A DNA stretch of 64,000 nucleotides from QQWI01 sp964522015. GTDB taxonomy: Bacteria > Bacillota > Clostridia > Peptostreptococcales > Acidaminobacteraceae. This document shows positions 44,639 to 52,684 of this stretch, one piece after another. Each line of letters starts with the position of its first letter. Within the stretch, counting starts at the first letter, position 1. The position numbers were made by a program, and so were the translations under genes. Location of the stretch: positions 1 through 64,000 of the forward strand of contig CAZFST010000022.1 in the NCBI GenBank assembly GCA_964522015.1, written 5' to 3'. The notes beneath the pieces are model-generated. The model had not been told where the DNA came from. It worked only from the letters and a program-made list of their open reading frames with translations, and searched no databases.

Positions 44639-45292
44639 TTATTTGACAGCCACTTCTGTAACTAGAAGAACTTCGCAGGCGCCGCCACCGCTATCAGTTC
44701 TGGTGGTGCTAGTGTTTACGGTTTGGTCTTTGTAGTGAATATTGACCAGATAGCCTTTTAATTTTACATAATCATTTTCTCGAATTTTACTAAGTTGTGA
44801 ACGGATTTTCTCATCTGCAGGTACAATGTGATGGTTTGAAGAACTCTGGGCCACTGTGCCTAGGTCCACAATATTCAAATCGTCGATATTGTAATAATAC
44901 CATCGACCACTCTGGGTATATTTGATGTGTTCATCCACAGCTTTAGTGTTTATTTGTCCCCATGCTAGGGCAAAATCAAAGGGTGCAATTGGGGCCAATG
45001 GGTCATTGTATTTCTTAATGCCTTTAACCACAGCTTGAACCTCGTAGCTCGCGACCTTAGTGAGTGTGTAGTTCTCTTGACCACTTTGGATCACAAGAGA
45101 TTCAGGGGTGTTAATAGAACTTTGAACAGGGGATGGAATAAAATCATAGTAGGTTTTAGGACTGATATTGGCCTTGTACACCAGACCGACTGCAAAGACA
45201 ACCAGTATCAGGATGATAAGAGCGCCCAGAAAGCGCTCTCTGCTTGTCCACTTTTCAGGGGGATTTTCTTCAGAATATAAACTGTTATTCAT
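44639..45292 (-). CDS. Membrane-anchored exported protein, unknown
   Basis: This is a 217-residue protein with one N-terminal membrane helix (about residues 21-43, LGALIILILVVFAVGLVY) and an outside domain of about 170 residues. The outside part has Trp/Tyr-rich strands (GRWYYYNIDDLNIVDLG, NDYVKLKGYLVNIHYKD) and a single Cys near the end. I do not recognise a family. It follows the lipoprotein gene by 12 bases, so the two likely work together at the cell surface. Confidence 0.65.
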   Translation of the reverse strand: MNNSLYSEENPPEKWTSRERFLGALIILILVVFAVGLVYKANISPKTYYDFIPSPVQSSINTPESLVIQSGQENYTLTKVASYEVQAVVKGIKKYNDPLAPIAPFDFALAWGQINTKAVDEHIKYTQSGRWYYYNIDDLNIVDLGTVAQSSSNHHIVPADEKIRSQLSKIRENDYVKLKGYLVNIHYKDQTVNTSTTRTDSGGGACEVLLVTEVAVK

Positions 45293-45304
45293 TCAAACTC
45301 GCTT

Positions 45305-46156
45305 TCATTTACGGGGTTCGTCAACGGATATGGAGATTGTATCCACATCCTCACTGTTATTATAGGACACTCTGCAATTTAATTCACCATCTTTCCATTG
45401 GAAATAGGTATAGGTGAGGTCGGTTGTCTCTGTAAAGTTTGTTGCATTCTTGTAGAGGTCGCGGTAGAAAGTCGTAATTTCGTTGGGGTCTGCGGTGGTG
45501 GTATAGGATATCACATATCGATTGATTCTATCAATGTAATATTCCATATATGTGGTGTCTTTAATGACGGCTACAAATTCGTTCTTGACTCGGGTCATTG
45601 GGCTATTGGTTAAATAGGGGTTGAACTCTACGTAATCCTTGGGTTCTGCACCAATAGTGATGATGACACCATTGCCTTTTTCATCTTGGGTGCTGGGATC
45701 GAAGATCATGACCATCAGATGGCGGCCGCCCTTTTCGCCTTCCAGGCTGTAGGGATCAGTGCTTGATGCTTCATCGATGTCATCAAAGAGCTCTGTATAG
45801 TATTTAGATATGTCATCTTTAGAAGCTGCTGATTCAAATGAGGTGACATAAATATCTTTGCCCGCCACATAGTCTAAGTTATCTCTCACTGAATAATAGG
45901 AATCTTTAACCTTGGTGACTTGGTACAGTGGGACCAGGTCCAGTGGATAACCTTCAAGAACGGTAGGGTTGGTGAGGATTTGATTTTCTGTTGTCTGGGT
46001 GTCTGAGTTTTTTGTGGGGTCCTCTGTGTTTGCGTTTGTGTTATTGGCATTGGTATTCGTGCTGGTATTCTTACAGGCGACCATGGTCAATGTCATTGTC
46101 ATGATCAGGGCAATGATTAGCAATGGGGTGATGAGGGGGCTTCGCAAAATTTTCAT
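45305..46156 (-). CDS. Lipoprotein, unknown
   Basis: This 283-residue protein has a lipoprotein signal with lipobox MVAC (Cys28), then an Asn/Thr-rich linker (NTSTNTNANNTNANTEDPTKN) encoded by near-repeating AAC/ACC codons. The main domain (about 60-280) has alternating strands and ends in ISVDEPRK. No family is recognised. It heads a two-gene leftward operon, diverging from the Y-family polymerase gene. Confidence 0.7.
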   Translation of the reverse strand: MKILRSPLITPLLIIALIMTMTLTMVACKNTSTNTNANNTNANTEDPTKNSDTQTTENQILTNPTVLEGYPLDLVPLYQVTKVKDSYYSVRDNLDYVAGKDIYVTSFESAASKDDISKYYTELFDDIDEASSTDPYSLEGEKGGRHLMVMIFDPSTQDEKGNGVIITIGAEPKDYVEFNPYLTNSPMTRVKNEFVAVIKDTTYMEYYIDRINRYVISYTTTADPNEITTFYRDLYKNATNFTETTDLTYTYFQWKDGELNCRVSYNNSEDVDTISISVDEPRK

Positions 46157-46261
46157 GGTTTGCTCCTTTCAAGTGCACTATTTGTGCAATAGATACCCCG
46201 ATTTTAGAGATGCATTCAGGCTTAAGTTTGGGCAAATCATTTCTTCTAAGCGACTGTGACA

Positions 46262-46296
46262 GAACACTTGTTCGCAGACGAGCGATGTGATACAAT
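46262..46296 (+). promoter_or_regulatory. LexA (SOS) box overlapping the promoter of the Y-family polymerase gene
   Basis: GAACACTTGTTC (46262-46273) is identical to the box at 1781. Its right half is the -35 TTGTTC (46268-46273); the -10 TACAAT (46291-46296) follows at 17 bases. Confidence 0.88.
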
Positions 46297-46341
46297 TTAG
46301 CTAAAAGAAATATAGGGCAAATAAGAAATGAAGGTGTCACC

Positions 46342-47868
46342 ATGAATAGCAACAGAACCTATATTGCCATTGACCTAAAGTCCTTTTATGCTTCTGTCGA
46401 GTGCCTTGAAAGGGGCCTTGACCCACTGAATACAAACCTGGTGGTGGCAGATGCCAGTCGCACTGAAAAGACCATTTGCCTAGCGGTGTCTCCCTCTTTG
46501 AAAAAGTTCGGTATATCTGGTCGCGCCCGCTTGTTTGAAGCGATACAGAGCATCAAAGAGGCCAATGCCAAAAGAAGGTTGAAGGCGCCTCAAAGGCGGT
46601 TGGTGGGTGAGTCCCACTTTGAAGATGAGCTGAATAGGCTGCCGCAATTGGCCATAGGCTACATTGCCGCCCCGCCGCGAATGGCCATGTACATGGCTTA
46701 TAGTGCTAAAATTTATGATGTTTATCTGAGATATGTGGCCCCTGAAGACATCCATGTCTATTCTATTGATGAGGTCTTTATGGATATCACCCAGTATCTC
46801 GCCACAACCCAGCTGACACCCTACGACTTTGCCAAACGGATTCTGATAGATGTCCTGCAAACAGTGGGCATGACAGCCACCGCAGGGATTGGCACTAATC
46901 TTTACTTGTGCAAGATTGCCATGGATATTTTAGCCAAACATGTGGTGCCCGATGCCGATGGCGTCAGAATTGCTCAGCTGGATGAAATAACCTACCGTAA
47001 AGAGCTTTGGTCCCACCAGCCTTTAACGGATTTTTGGCGTGTGGGTAGGGGATATAGTAAAAAACTCAATGACCATCAGCTTTACACCATGGGGGATATT
47101 GCGCGCTGTTCCCTAGAGAACGAGGCGCTTTTGTACAACCTATTTGGCATTAATGCAGAGCTTTTGATTGACCACGCCTGGGGTTGGGAACCCTGTACCA
47201 TTGCTGATGTGAGGGCTTATAAACCAAGCAATAAAAGCACCGGTGCGGGTCAAGTCCTCCATCGTCCCTATCCCTTTAAAAGCGCCCGTATTATCGTTCA
47301 AGAGATGACGGATACCTTGGTGTTGGATTTGGTTGAAAAGGGATTGGTCACCGACCAACTGGTGCTGACCATCGGTTATGACATCTCAAATTTAAGCGGT
47401 GGTGGTAAAAATGCTTATCATGGTGCGATGAAAAACTATCAGGGTGAAATCAAAACCGATTATTATGGCCGCCAGGTACCAAAGCATGGACATGGCACTG
47501 TCAACCTCAAGCAAATGACCTCATCCACGGGGCTTATTATGGCAGCTGTGCTTGGTCTCTACGATGAAATTACAGATCCCAATCTGCTCATAAGGCGCAT
47601 CAACTTGGCGGCAGGCCGTTTGAGTGAAGCGACTAAACTGACCCAGCAAGCCCAATATGTGCAGCTAGATTTTTTTACGGACTTCGACAATTATATTGAA
47701 AAAGAAGCCGCACAAGCTGAGCGATTGGAAAGGGAAAACAAGCTACAGAAGACTGTGATTGAACTGAAAAAGAAGTTTGGCAAGAATGCAGTTTTAAAGG
47801 GAACCAATCTCCAAGAAGATGCCAATGCCAAGGATAGAAATAATCAAATAGGAGGCCATAAGGCCTGA
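46342..47868 (+). CDS. Y-family DNA polymerase (UvrX/DinB-like)
   Basis: This 508-residue translesion polymerase has the catalytic motifs YIAIDLKSFYASVEC (residues 7-21) and YSIDEVFMDIT (about 139-149). GMTATAGIGTNLYLCKIAMD and a LWSHQPLTDFWRVGRG helix-hairpin-helix region follow. The length and the N-terminus are closer to the Bacillus UvrX/YqjW group than to Pol IV. Such genes are usually paired with a yolD gene; here the yolD-like gene is separated by an ATPase gene. The LexA box 68 bases upstream shows SOS control. It allows mutagenic bypass of DNA damage. Confidence 0.9.
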   Translation: MNSNRTYIAIDLKSFYASVECLERGLDPLNTNLVVADASRTEKTICLAVSPSLKKFGISGRARLFEAIQSIKEANAKRRLKAPQRRLVGESHFEDELNRLPQLAIGYIAAPPRMAMYMAYSAKIYDVYLRYVAPEDIHVYSIDEVFMDITQYLATTQLTPYDFAKRILIDVLQTVGMTATAGIGTNLYLCKIAMDILAKHVVPDADGVRIAQLDEITYRKELWSHQPLTDFWRVGRGYSKKLNDHQLYTMGDIARCSLENEALLYNLFGINAELLIDHAWGWEPCTIADVRAYKPSNKSTGAGQVLHRPYPFKSARIIVQEMTDTLVLDLVEKGLVTDQLVLTIGYDISNLSGGGKNAYHGAMKNYQGEIKTDYYGRQVPKHGHGTVNLKQMTSSTGLIMAAVLGLYDEITDPNLLIRRINLAAGRLSEATKLTQQAQYVQLDFFTDFDNYIEKEAAQAERLERENKLQKTVIELKKKFGKNAVLKGTNLQEDANAKDRNNQIGGHKA

Positions 47869-47990
47869 TTGGAGCCATAAGACCTATAAGGCCTAATGGT
47901 GCTATAAAACCTATAAGGCGTAAAGGGTGAGGTGATTGTAATGAATGGGGATGCAATAAATGTAAAATGTAGAAGTGGTAATTTGAACTG
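47855..47990 (+). repeat. Degenerate repeats and duplicated yolD leader
   Basis: After the polymerase stop, units of about 27 bases (from 47876 and 47903, sharing CCTATAAGGC) occur twice, with a partial unit before. They are followed by AGGGTGAGGTGATTGT (47924-47939) and an ATG at 47941 that opens a 16-codon frame. The same 16-base leader recurs at 48985-49000 directly before the real yolD-like gene, so the leader was duplicated on both sides of the ATPase gene. Confidence 0.65.
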
Positions 47991-48042
47991 ACCATGGCAC
48001 GATTAAGTAGTCACTTCTACTCACCATATCTAAGGAGTATTC

Positions 48043-48912
48043 ATGATATATTTAGAGAAATTTGTTTTCCCAACAAGGGATCAGGAATTCGTATTTTTTA
48101 ATAATTTAAAAAGGCAGTGTTATACTAATTTTTACCCCTTTCAAACCTTAAATAATTTTAATGGGATCGAACTTGATTTTGAGCCGATTACCATCTTATA
48201 TGGCGGAAACGGATCAGGTAAAACCACAGCCCTTAATATCATAGCTGAAAAGCTTCAACTCAAAAGAGATGCCGTTTTTAATAAATCAAACTTTTTAGGT
48301 GATTTTTTAGACTTATGTCATTTGAGAATTGACAAGGCCATCCATCCTGATAGTCGTATCATAACCAGTGATGATGTTTTTGACTATGCCCTTAACATCA
48401 GAAGCCTCAACAATGGGATTGATACCAAACGTGAATTAATCTTTGAAGAATATTTAGACGTAAAATATGCACAGTTTCAAATGAAGTCATTAGATGACTA
48501 TGACCGTTTAAAACAAATGAATGACACCAGGAGTAAGACTCAATCTCGTTATACTCGGGATAGTTTAATCAATAACATACGCACACATTCAAATGGTGAA
48601 AATGCCTACCGTTACTTTACAGAAAAAATTACTGAGAATGCTCTCTTTTTACTTGATGAACCAGAGAATAGTTTGTCACCTCAAAAGCAAATTGAACTAA
48701 AAGATTTTATTGAACAATCTATCCGGTACTTTGGTTGTCAGTTTATTATTGCCACACATTCACCATTTTTGCTTTCACTGCCAGGTGCTAAAATTTATGA
48801 CTTAGATGCCGATCCTATTGATTTAAAACACTGGACACAACTAGAACATGTGAAAGCTTATTATCAATTTTTTAAAGACTCAGAAAAAGATTTTGAAAGG
48901 AAGCAATACTGA
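48043..48912 (+). CDS. AAA/ABC-type ATPase inserted between polymerase and YolD genes
   Basis: This 289-residue protein is a compact ABC-like AAA ATPase. Walker A GGNGSGKTTALNIIAEKL is near residue 55, a short variable helical middle follows, then Walker B LFLLDEPENSLSPQKQIELK near 203 and the His switch IIATHSPFLLSLPGA. There is no coiled-coil or Toprim part, so it is not an OLD nuclease. Such small ATPases occur alone or with partner toxins; none is evident here. Its own terminator follows at once. It splits a gene pair that is normally together, so it looks like cargo. Confidence 0.8.
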   Translation: MIYLEKFVFPTRDQEFVFFNNLKRQCYTNFYPFQTLNNFNGIELDFEPITILYGGNGSGKTTALNIIAEKLQLKRDAVFNKSNFLGDFLDLCHLRIDKAIHPDSRIITSDDVFDYALNIRSLNNGIDTKRELIFEEYLDVKYAQFQMKSLDDYDRLKQMNDTRSKTQSRYTRDSLINNIRTHSNGENAYRYFTEKITENALFLLDEPENSLSPQKQIELKDFIEQSIRYFGCQFIIATHSPFLLSLPGAKIYDLDADPIDLKHWTQLEHVKAYYQFFKDSEKDFERKQY

Positions 48913-48936
48913 GTTGGCAGTATTGCTTTCTTTTCT
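48901..48936 (+). terminator. Terminator overlapping the end of the ATPase gene
   Basis: AAGCAATACTG (48901-48911) pairs with CAGTATTGCTT (48918-48928), followed by a pyrimidine-rich run. The stem includes part of the stop codon of the ATPase gene. Confidence 0.7.
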
Positions 48937-49001
48937 GACTAACGCAAGGAAATAAATAATCAAAATGGTGGCCATGAGGCCTAGAGGGTGAGGTGATTGT
49001 C

Positions 49002-49421
49002 TTGAAGAATCCAAATGAGAAGTATGATGATATGATCCATTTGCCCCATCATGTCTCTAAAATCCGGGTTCAGATGTCCCATCGAGATAGGGCCGCCCAG
49101 TTTGCCCCTTTTGCAGCTGTGGTTGGTCATCAGGCGGCTATCAGAGAAACAGAAAGATTGACTGAGGAAAAAACCGACTTAGATGAAATGGAAAAGACTT
49201 TGATCAACCAAGAACTGCAAAGCATTGAAGCTCAGCTTCCCAATCCGGTTTCTGTGAAAATCACATACTTTGAGCCCGACTTAGCCAAGTCCGGTGGGCG
49301 CTATGTGCGGATTGAAGGTCAGGTTAAAAAGCTAGACCACTACCATAAAGTGCTGATTCTAACTGATGGGACAACTTTAGCGATTGAAGCTTTAAGGCAG
49401 GTGTCAGTGATTTCTGACTAA
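49002..49421 (+). CDS. YolD-like protein
   Basis: This 139-residue protein has the YolD hallmarks: KYDDMIHLPHHVSKIRVQMS, HRDRAAQFAPFAAVVGH and a beta-rich C-terminus (GRYVRIEGQVKKLDHYHKVLIL). YolD-like proteins accompany UvrX-type polymerases and are thought to modulate them. The TTG at 49002 is chosen as start because AGGTG is 6 bases upstream; a GTG at 48993 is in the leader itself. Its partner polymerase gene is 1.1 kb upstream, with an ATPase gene between. Confidence 0.82.
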   Translation: MKNPNEKYDDMIHLPHHVSKIRVQMSHRDRAAQFAPFAAVVGHQAAIRETERLTEEKTDLDEMEKTLINQELQSIEAQLPNPVSVKITYFEPDLAKSGGRYVRIEGQVKKLDHYHKVLILTDGTTLAIEALRQVSVISD

Positions 49422-49464
49422 GGTAGCACATTTCAACACAATAATCGATGATCAATATGGTATT

Positions 49465-49986
49465 GTGCTAACTGGTAAATGTAAAAAGTGTGGCGGTAAA
49501 GTTGTTCAACTTGTACGGTATGATGGTAAAAGTTTTTTAGAACTCGGATTAACTCAAGATGAAACCATTCAGAATATCTGGACAATGAACGAAAAATTGG
49601 TGACGATTATACCACGGCCAGTGTTGAAGGTGATGGGTAAATTGTATATAAATAGCTTTCGCAAGAATATTGCCGCTCATGTCATGCGGCAAGAAAAAGG
49701 TAATAGACATCCTTACGACTGGACTATTAAGTATAGTGAAATAGATCAAAATAGTTTTTATTTGGATATAACTGAATGTGGATTGAAAAAGCTAGCACAA
49801 CAATTCAAAGTTGAGGGGTTGCTTCCAGGCATCTGCCGCATTGATTACCTTATGTCAAATCTTATGGGTACTGGATTTGTTCGAACAAAAACACTTGGAG
49901 ATGGTGATGATTGCTGCAACTGTCATTATGATTTAGCTAGTAAATGTGAATGGTCACCCGAAAAGGGCTTTACTGATAGAAAATAA
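49465..49986 (+). CDS. ATC-hydrolase-family C-terminal part behind a foreign N-terminus (possible pseudogene)
   Basis: The last ~110 residues (KYSEIDQNSFYLDITECGLKKL, LPGICRIDYLMSNLMGTGFVRTKTLGDGDDCCNCHYD) look like the L-2-amino-thiazoline-4-carboxylate hydrolase family, which usually is about 200 residues long. The first ~22 residues hold CKKCGG and VQLVRYDG, unlike that family. The frame is open upstream as far as about 49430 (FNTIIDDQYGIVLTGKC), with no start or ribosome site. It is best read as a chimera of two gene ends. Confidence 0.5.
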   Translation: MLTGKCKKCGGKVVQLVRYDGKSFLELGLTQDETIQNIWTMNEKLVTIIPRPVLKVMGKLYINSFRKNIAAHVMRQEKGNRHPYDWTIKYSEIDQNSFYLDITECGLKKLAQQFKVEGLLPGICRIDYLMSNLMGTGFVRTKTLGDGDDCCNCHYDLASKCEWSPEKGFTDRK

Positions 49987-50000
49987 CTTATCATCCCGTA

Positions 50001-50028
50001 CATTGCTGATGTGAAGGCTTATAAACCT
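50001..50028 (+). repeat. Short stray copy of Y-family polymerase sequence
   Basis: CATTGCTGATGTGAAGGCTTATAAACC differs by one base from bases 47199-47225 within the polymerase gene, where it encodes TIADVRAYKP. It lies alone upstream of the peptidase gene. Confidence 0.6.
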
Positions 50029-50060
50029 ATCAGGGCCAGATTAATAGGAGGATTCATATA

Positions 50061-51272
50061 TTGTTTGAGCAAATCAGTTTGTATAACATCGATGTCTGTG
50101 TATTGCCAAAGTCCAAAGCGTTAAAAGCTAAAGTTAATTTAGATTATTATAATTCCATTGATAGTACTCAGCACTTGAAGTTCTATATTCACAAAGATAT
50201 CATAATCAAGTCCATTACGTGTAATCATCTCGAGTCTTATACTGTTGGCGATGATGTTGAGGAGTGGTGTCCTTTTGTGCTCGAGTCAAAAGTGATTGAA
50301 ATCAAGTTGGCAAAGCCAATTAGTAAAGGTGAGACATTAGCCATTCAGTTTGATTATAGTGGTGTGATTGACGTTGTCACACAGTATGGTGTTAATCGGA
50401 TTTCAGAAGAATGGGTAGAACTCGGTCTTTATACCCCATGGTTTCCACTCAAGCCAACACTTGAACTTGCACGATTTGATGTGCGACTGAACATTGATGA
50501 TGCCTATAGTTTAATCAGCTCCTATGCTAAAAAAGTAGCTGGGGCTTGGCTGCTCCAAATAGACAAGCCACAAATGGACTGCACACTATTGGCACTGAAA
50601 ACCAATGAGTTTGCACTGACAAGAATTGAGACTTTAGAAATCAAGAGTTATGCAGCTTCTGATGCCCACAGAGGAATCGCCGCTTCGATTGGTCAACTGG
50701 CTGGAGCTATTACGGCTATCTATTCCGAATTTGGGCCATTGTCGCAAGAACAGATAACATTTGTCGTGTTACCCAGAGACGACGGTGGCGGTTATTGCAG
50801 ACCAGATATGATTGTCTTAACAGCTGATGATGCCAAGCCAAACGATTTAAATTACTTCAAATACATTGCCCATGAGTTGGCGCATTTGTGGTGGGGTCGT
50901 GCCTATGCCAATAGCTGGGAGGATTGGCTCAACGAATCCTTTGCAGAATATTCGGCTCTAATGGCTGTTCGTGCTATCCATGGTGAAGTAGAGTTTTCGC
51001 AGATCATTGAGCGTTATATTTCTAAAAGCAAGGATTTACCCGCTATTGAAGGCATGAATCGCGACAATGAAAAAGCTTATGCTGTACTCTATCAGAAGGG
51101 GCCAACTTTATTATATGCACTTGAGTGTAAAATCGGTCGAGATGGCTTTTTAAGGCTTCTTCAAATCCTCTACTCTGAAAATGTGATAACGACTCAGGGG
51201 TTGTTGGAAACAATTATTAAACTGTTTGATCAGGAGATTGCGTTGTGGTTTTCGGCACTGCTGAAAATATGA
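50061..51272 (+). CDS. M1-family zinc aminopeptidase-like protein
   Basis: This 403-residue protein has the gluzincin motif HELAHLWWG (about residues 270-278) and the third ligand Glu in NESFAEYSAL 20 residues later. The N-terminal beta-sandwich part (RFDVRLNIDDAYSL) and the C-terminal LLYALECKIGRDGFLRLLQI segment fit M1 peptidases, though it is shorter than classic ones (over 600 residues) and has no signal peptide. The start is a TTG at 50061 with AGGAGG 9 bases upstream. It probably trims peptides in the cytoplasm. Confidence 0.87.
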   Translation: MFEQISLYNIDVCVLPKSKALKAKVNLDYYNSIDSTQHLKFYIHKDIIIKSITCNHLESYTVGDDVEEWCPFVLESKVIEIKLAKPISKGETLAIQFDYSGVIDVVTQYGVNRISEEWVELGLYTPWFPLKPTLELARFDVRLNIDDAYSLISSYAKKVAGAWLLQIDKPQMDCTLLALKTNEFALTRIETLEIKSYAASDAHRGIAASIGQLAGAITAIYSEFGPLSQEQITFVVLPRDDGGGYCRPDMIVLTADDAKPNDLNYFKYIAHELAHLWWGRAYANSWEDWLNESFAEYSALMAVRAIHGEVEFSQIIERYISKSKDLPAIEGMNRDNEKAYAVLYQKGPTLLYALECKIGRDGFLRLLQILYSENVITTQGLLETIIKLFDQEIALWFSALLKI

Positions 51273-51362
51273 TGGTCGCTCTTTGCGTGTACCTCTCATG
51301 ATTTTGGGTATGAAAGAGTATGTAATCTGTGTTCAGCGTATCCATTGTGAAAGAGGTAGCGT

Positions 51363-52517
51363 ATGAGTGATGTCTATGTGATAGATTGTAAGAATTATGA
51401 TTTAAAAGCAATGAAAGCTGCCATTCAAAATACCATTGATTGCTTGGGCGGTTGGGAAAAATACTTAACCAAGAATCAAAAGGTGCTGCTAAAGGTCAAT
51501 TTAATTGGACCTAAAAAACCGGAACGAGCAGCAACGACAAACCCAGAGTTTATTCGTGCTGTCGGCCAACTGCTCAAAGAATATGGTGTTCAGGTATATA
51601 TTGGCGATAGTTCAGGTGGCGCGATCGCTGGTATGGCACCAACCAATAAGGCTTTTATTGTATCTGGTATTCAAAAGATTGCTGATGAAGAAGGTTTTGT
51701 GATCATGAATTTTGATGAAATCGGCCCTAAATTAATTCAGAAGGCTGGTAACGAGACTTCTGAACTATATTTAACGAAAGCTTTTGATCAAGTCGATCTT
51801 GTTATTAATCTGCCAAAGATGAAGACACATTCGATGGGTATTTATACTGGTGCTGTGAAAAACCTGTTCGGTGCCATTCCTGGACTAAGAAAGGCGAAAT
51901 ACCATCGTGAGTGTCCAAATCCAGTTGATTTTGGTAAGGTGCTGGCTGATATTCATAGTGCAATAGACAATATGCCTCTTCACATAATGGATGGTATTAT
52001 TGCAATGCAAGGGGAGGGGCCCACTGCTGGTAAACCCTATTCTGCAGGCAAAATTATCATTTCGGAAGATCCACTTGCACTCGATAGAATAGCGATAGAA
52101 ATGATGGGTATTGCCCCCGAAAAAGTGAGCATACTCCGTGCAAGCATCAACAGAAAAATTGGTGTATGGGACAGAACAAAAATTAATGTTATTGGTGATG
52201 TTAAGTTATTACCTGACTATGCCATGCCCAAAAGGTATCAAACGATTGAAAAAACAGATTTTAGTGGTGTAAAAGGTGTCATAGATTTTTTAAAAACGGT
52301 ACCGATTGTTAATCAAAAAAAGTGCATTCAATGCAACTCTTGTGTAGATGCTTGCCCTGTTGAAGCCATTAATAGGGAGACTAAAATCATTGATTATGAA
52401 AAATGTATCGACTGCTTGTGTTGCCATGAATTATGTATGAGTGAGGCGGTAGAGTTGAAATCTAGCAATAAGCTTGTTGATGTGGTTAGGACAGTTTCTA
52501 ATATGTTTTACAAGTAA
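51363..52517 (+). CDS. DUF362 protein with C-terminal double [4Fe-4S] ferredoxin domain
   Basis: This 384-residue protein has a DUF362 part (residues 1-310: KVLLKVNLIGPK, VYIGDSSGGAI, INLPKMKTHSMGIYTGAVKNLFGAIPG). Two ferredoxin motifs follow, CIQCNSCVDACPVEAI and CIDCLCCHELCMSEAV (about 320-365). The family is widespread in anaerobes and is likely redox-active, but no reaction is established. It has a GAGG site 8-10 bases before the ATG. Confidence 0.87.
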   Translation: MSDVYVIDCKNYDLKAMKAAIQNTIDCLGGWEKYLTKNQKVLLKVNLIGPKKPERAATTNPEFIRAVGQLLKEYGVQVYIGDSSGGAIAGMAPTNKAFIVSGIQKIADEEGFVIMNFDEIGPKLIQKAGNETSELYLTKAFDQVDLVINLPKMKTHSMGIYTGAVKNLFGAIPGLRKAKYHRECPNPVDFGKVLADIHSAIDNMPLHIMDGIIAMQGEGPTAGKPYSAGKIIISEDPLALDRIAIEMMGIAPEKVSILRASINRKIGVWDRTKINVIGDVKLLPDYAMPKRYQTIEKTDFSGVKGVIDFLKTVPIVNQKKCIQCNSCVDACPVEAINRETKIIDYEKCIDCLCCHELCMSEAVELKSSNKLVDVVRTVSNMFYK

Positions 52518-52614
52518 ATTCATCAAAAGCTCTCTAGCTACTTTCGCTATTTGCCATATATAATAGCTGAGGTAGTTTTTATTGTTTATAGGCTTCATTT
52601 ATCAATTTGTGAAG

Positions 52615-52669
52615 TTGACTTTTAAAGACTACAGGTATAGACTGTAAATAAAAGTCTACACCTGTAGTC
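52615..52669 (+). promoter_or_regulatory. Promoter with BlaI-type operator pair
   Basis: TTGACT (52615-52620) is followed after 17 bases by TAGACT (52638-52643). Arms of 17 bases at 52627-52643 and 52653-52669 are reverse complements except for one base, with 9 bases between. The right arm contains TACACCTGTA (52657-52666), matching the TACA-N2-TGTA core of BlaI/MecI operators. The operon encodes a BlaI-type regulator. Confidence 0.8.
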
Positions 52670-52684
52670 TATGGAGGTTTGGTG

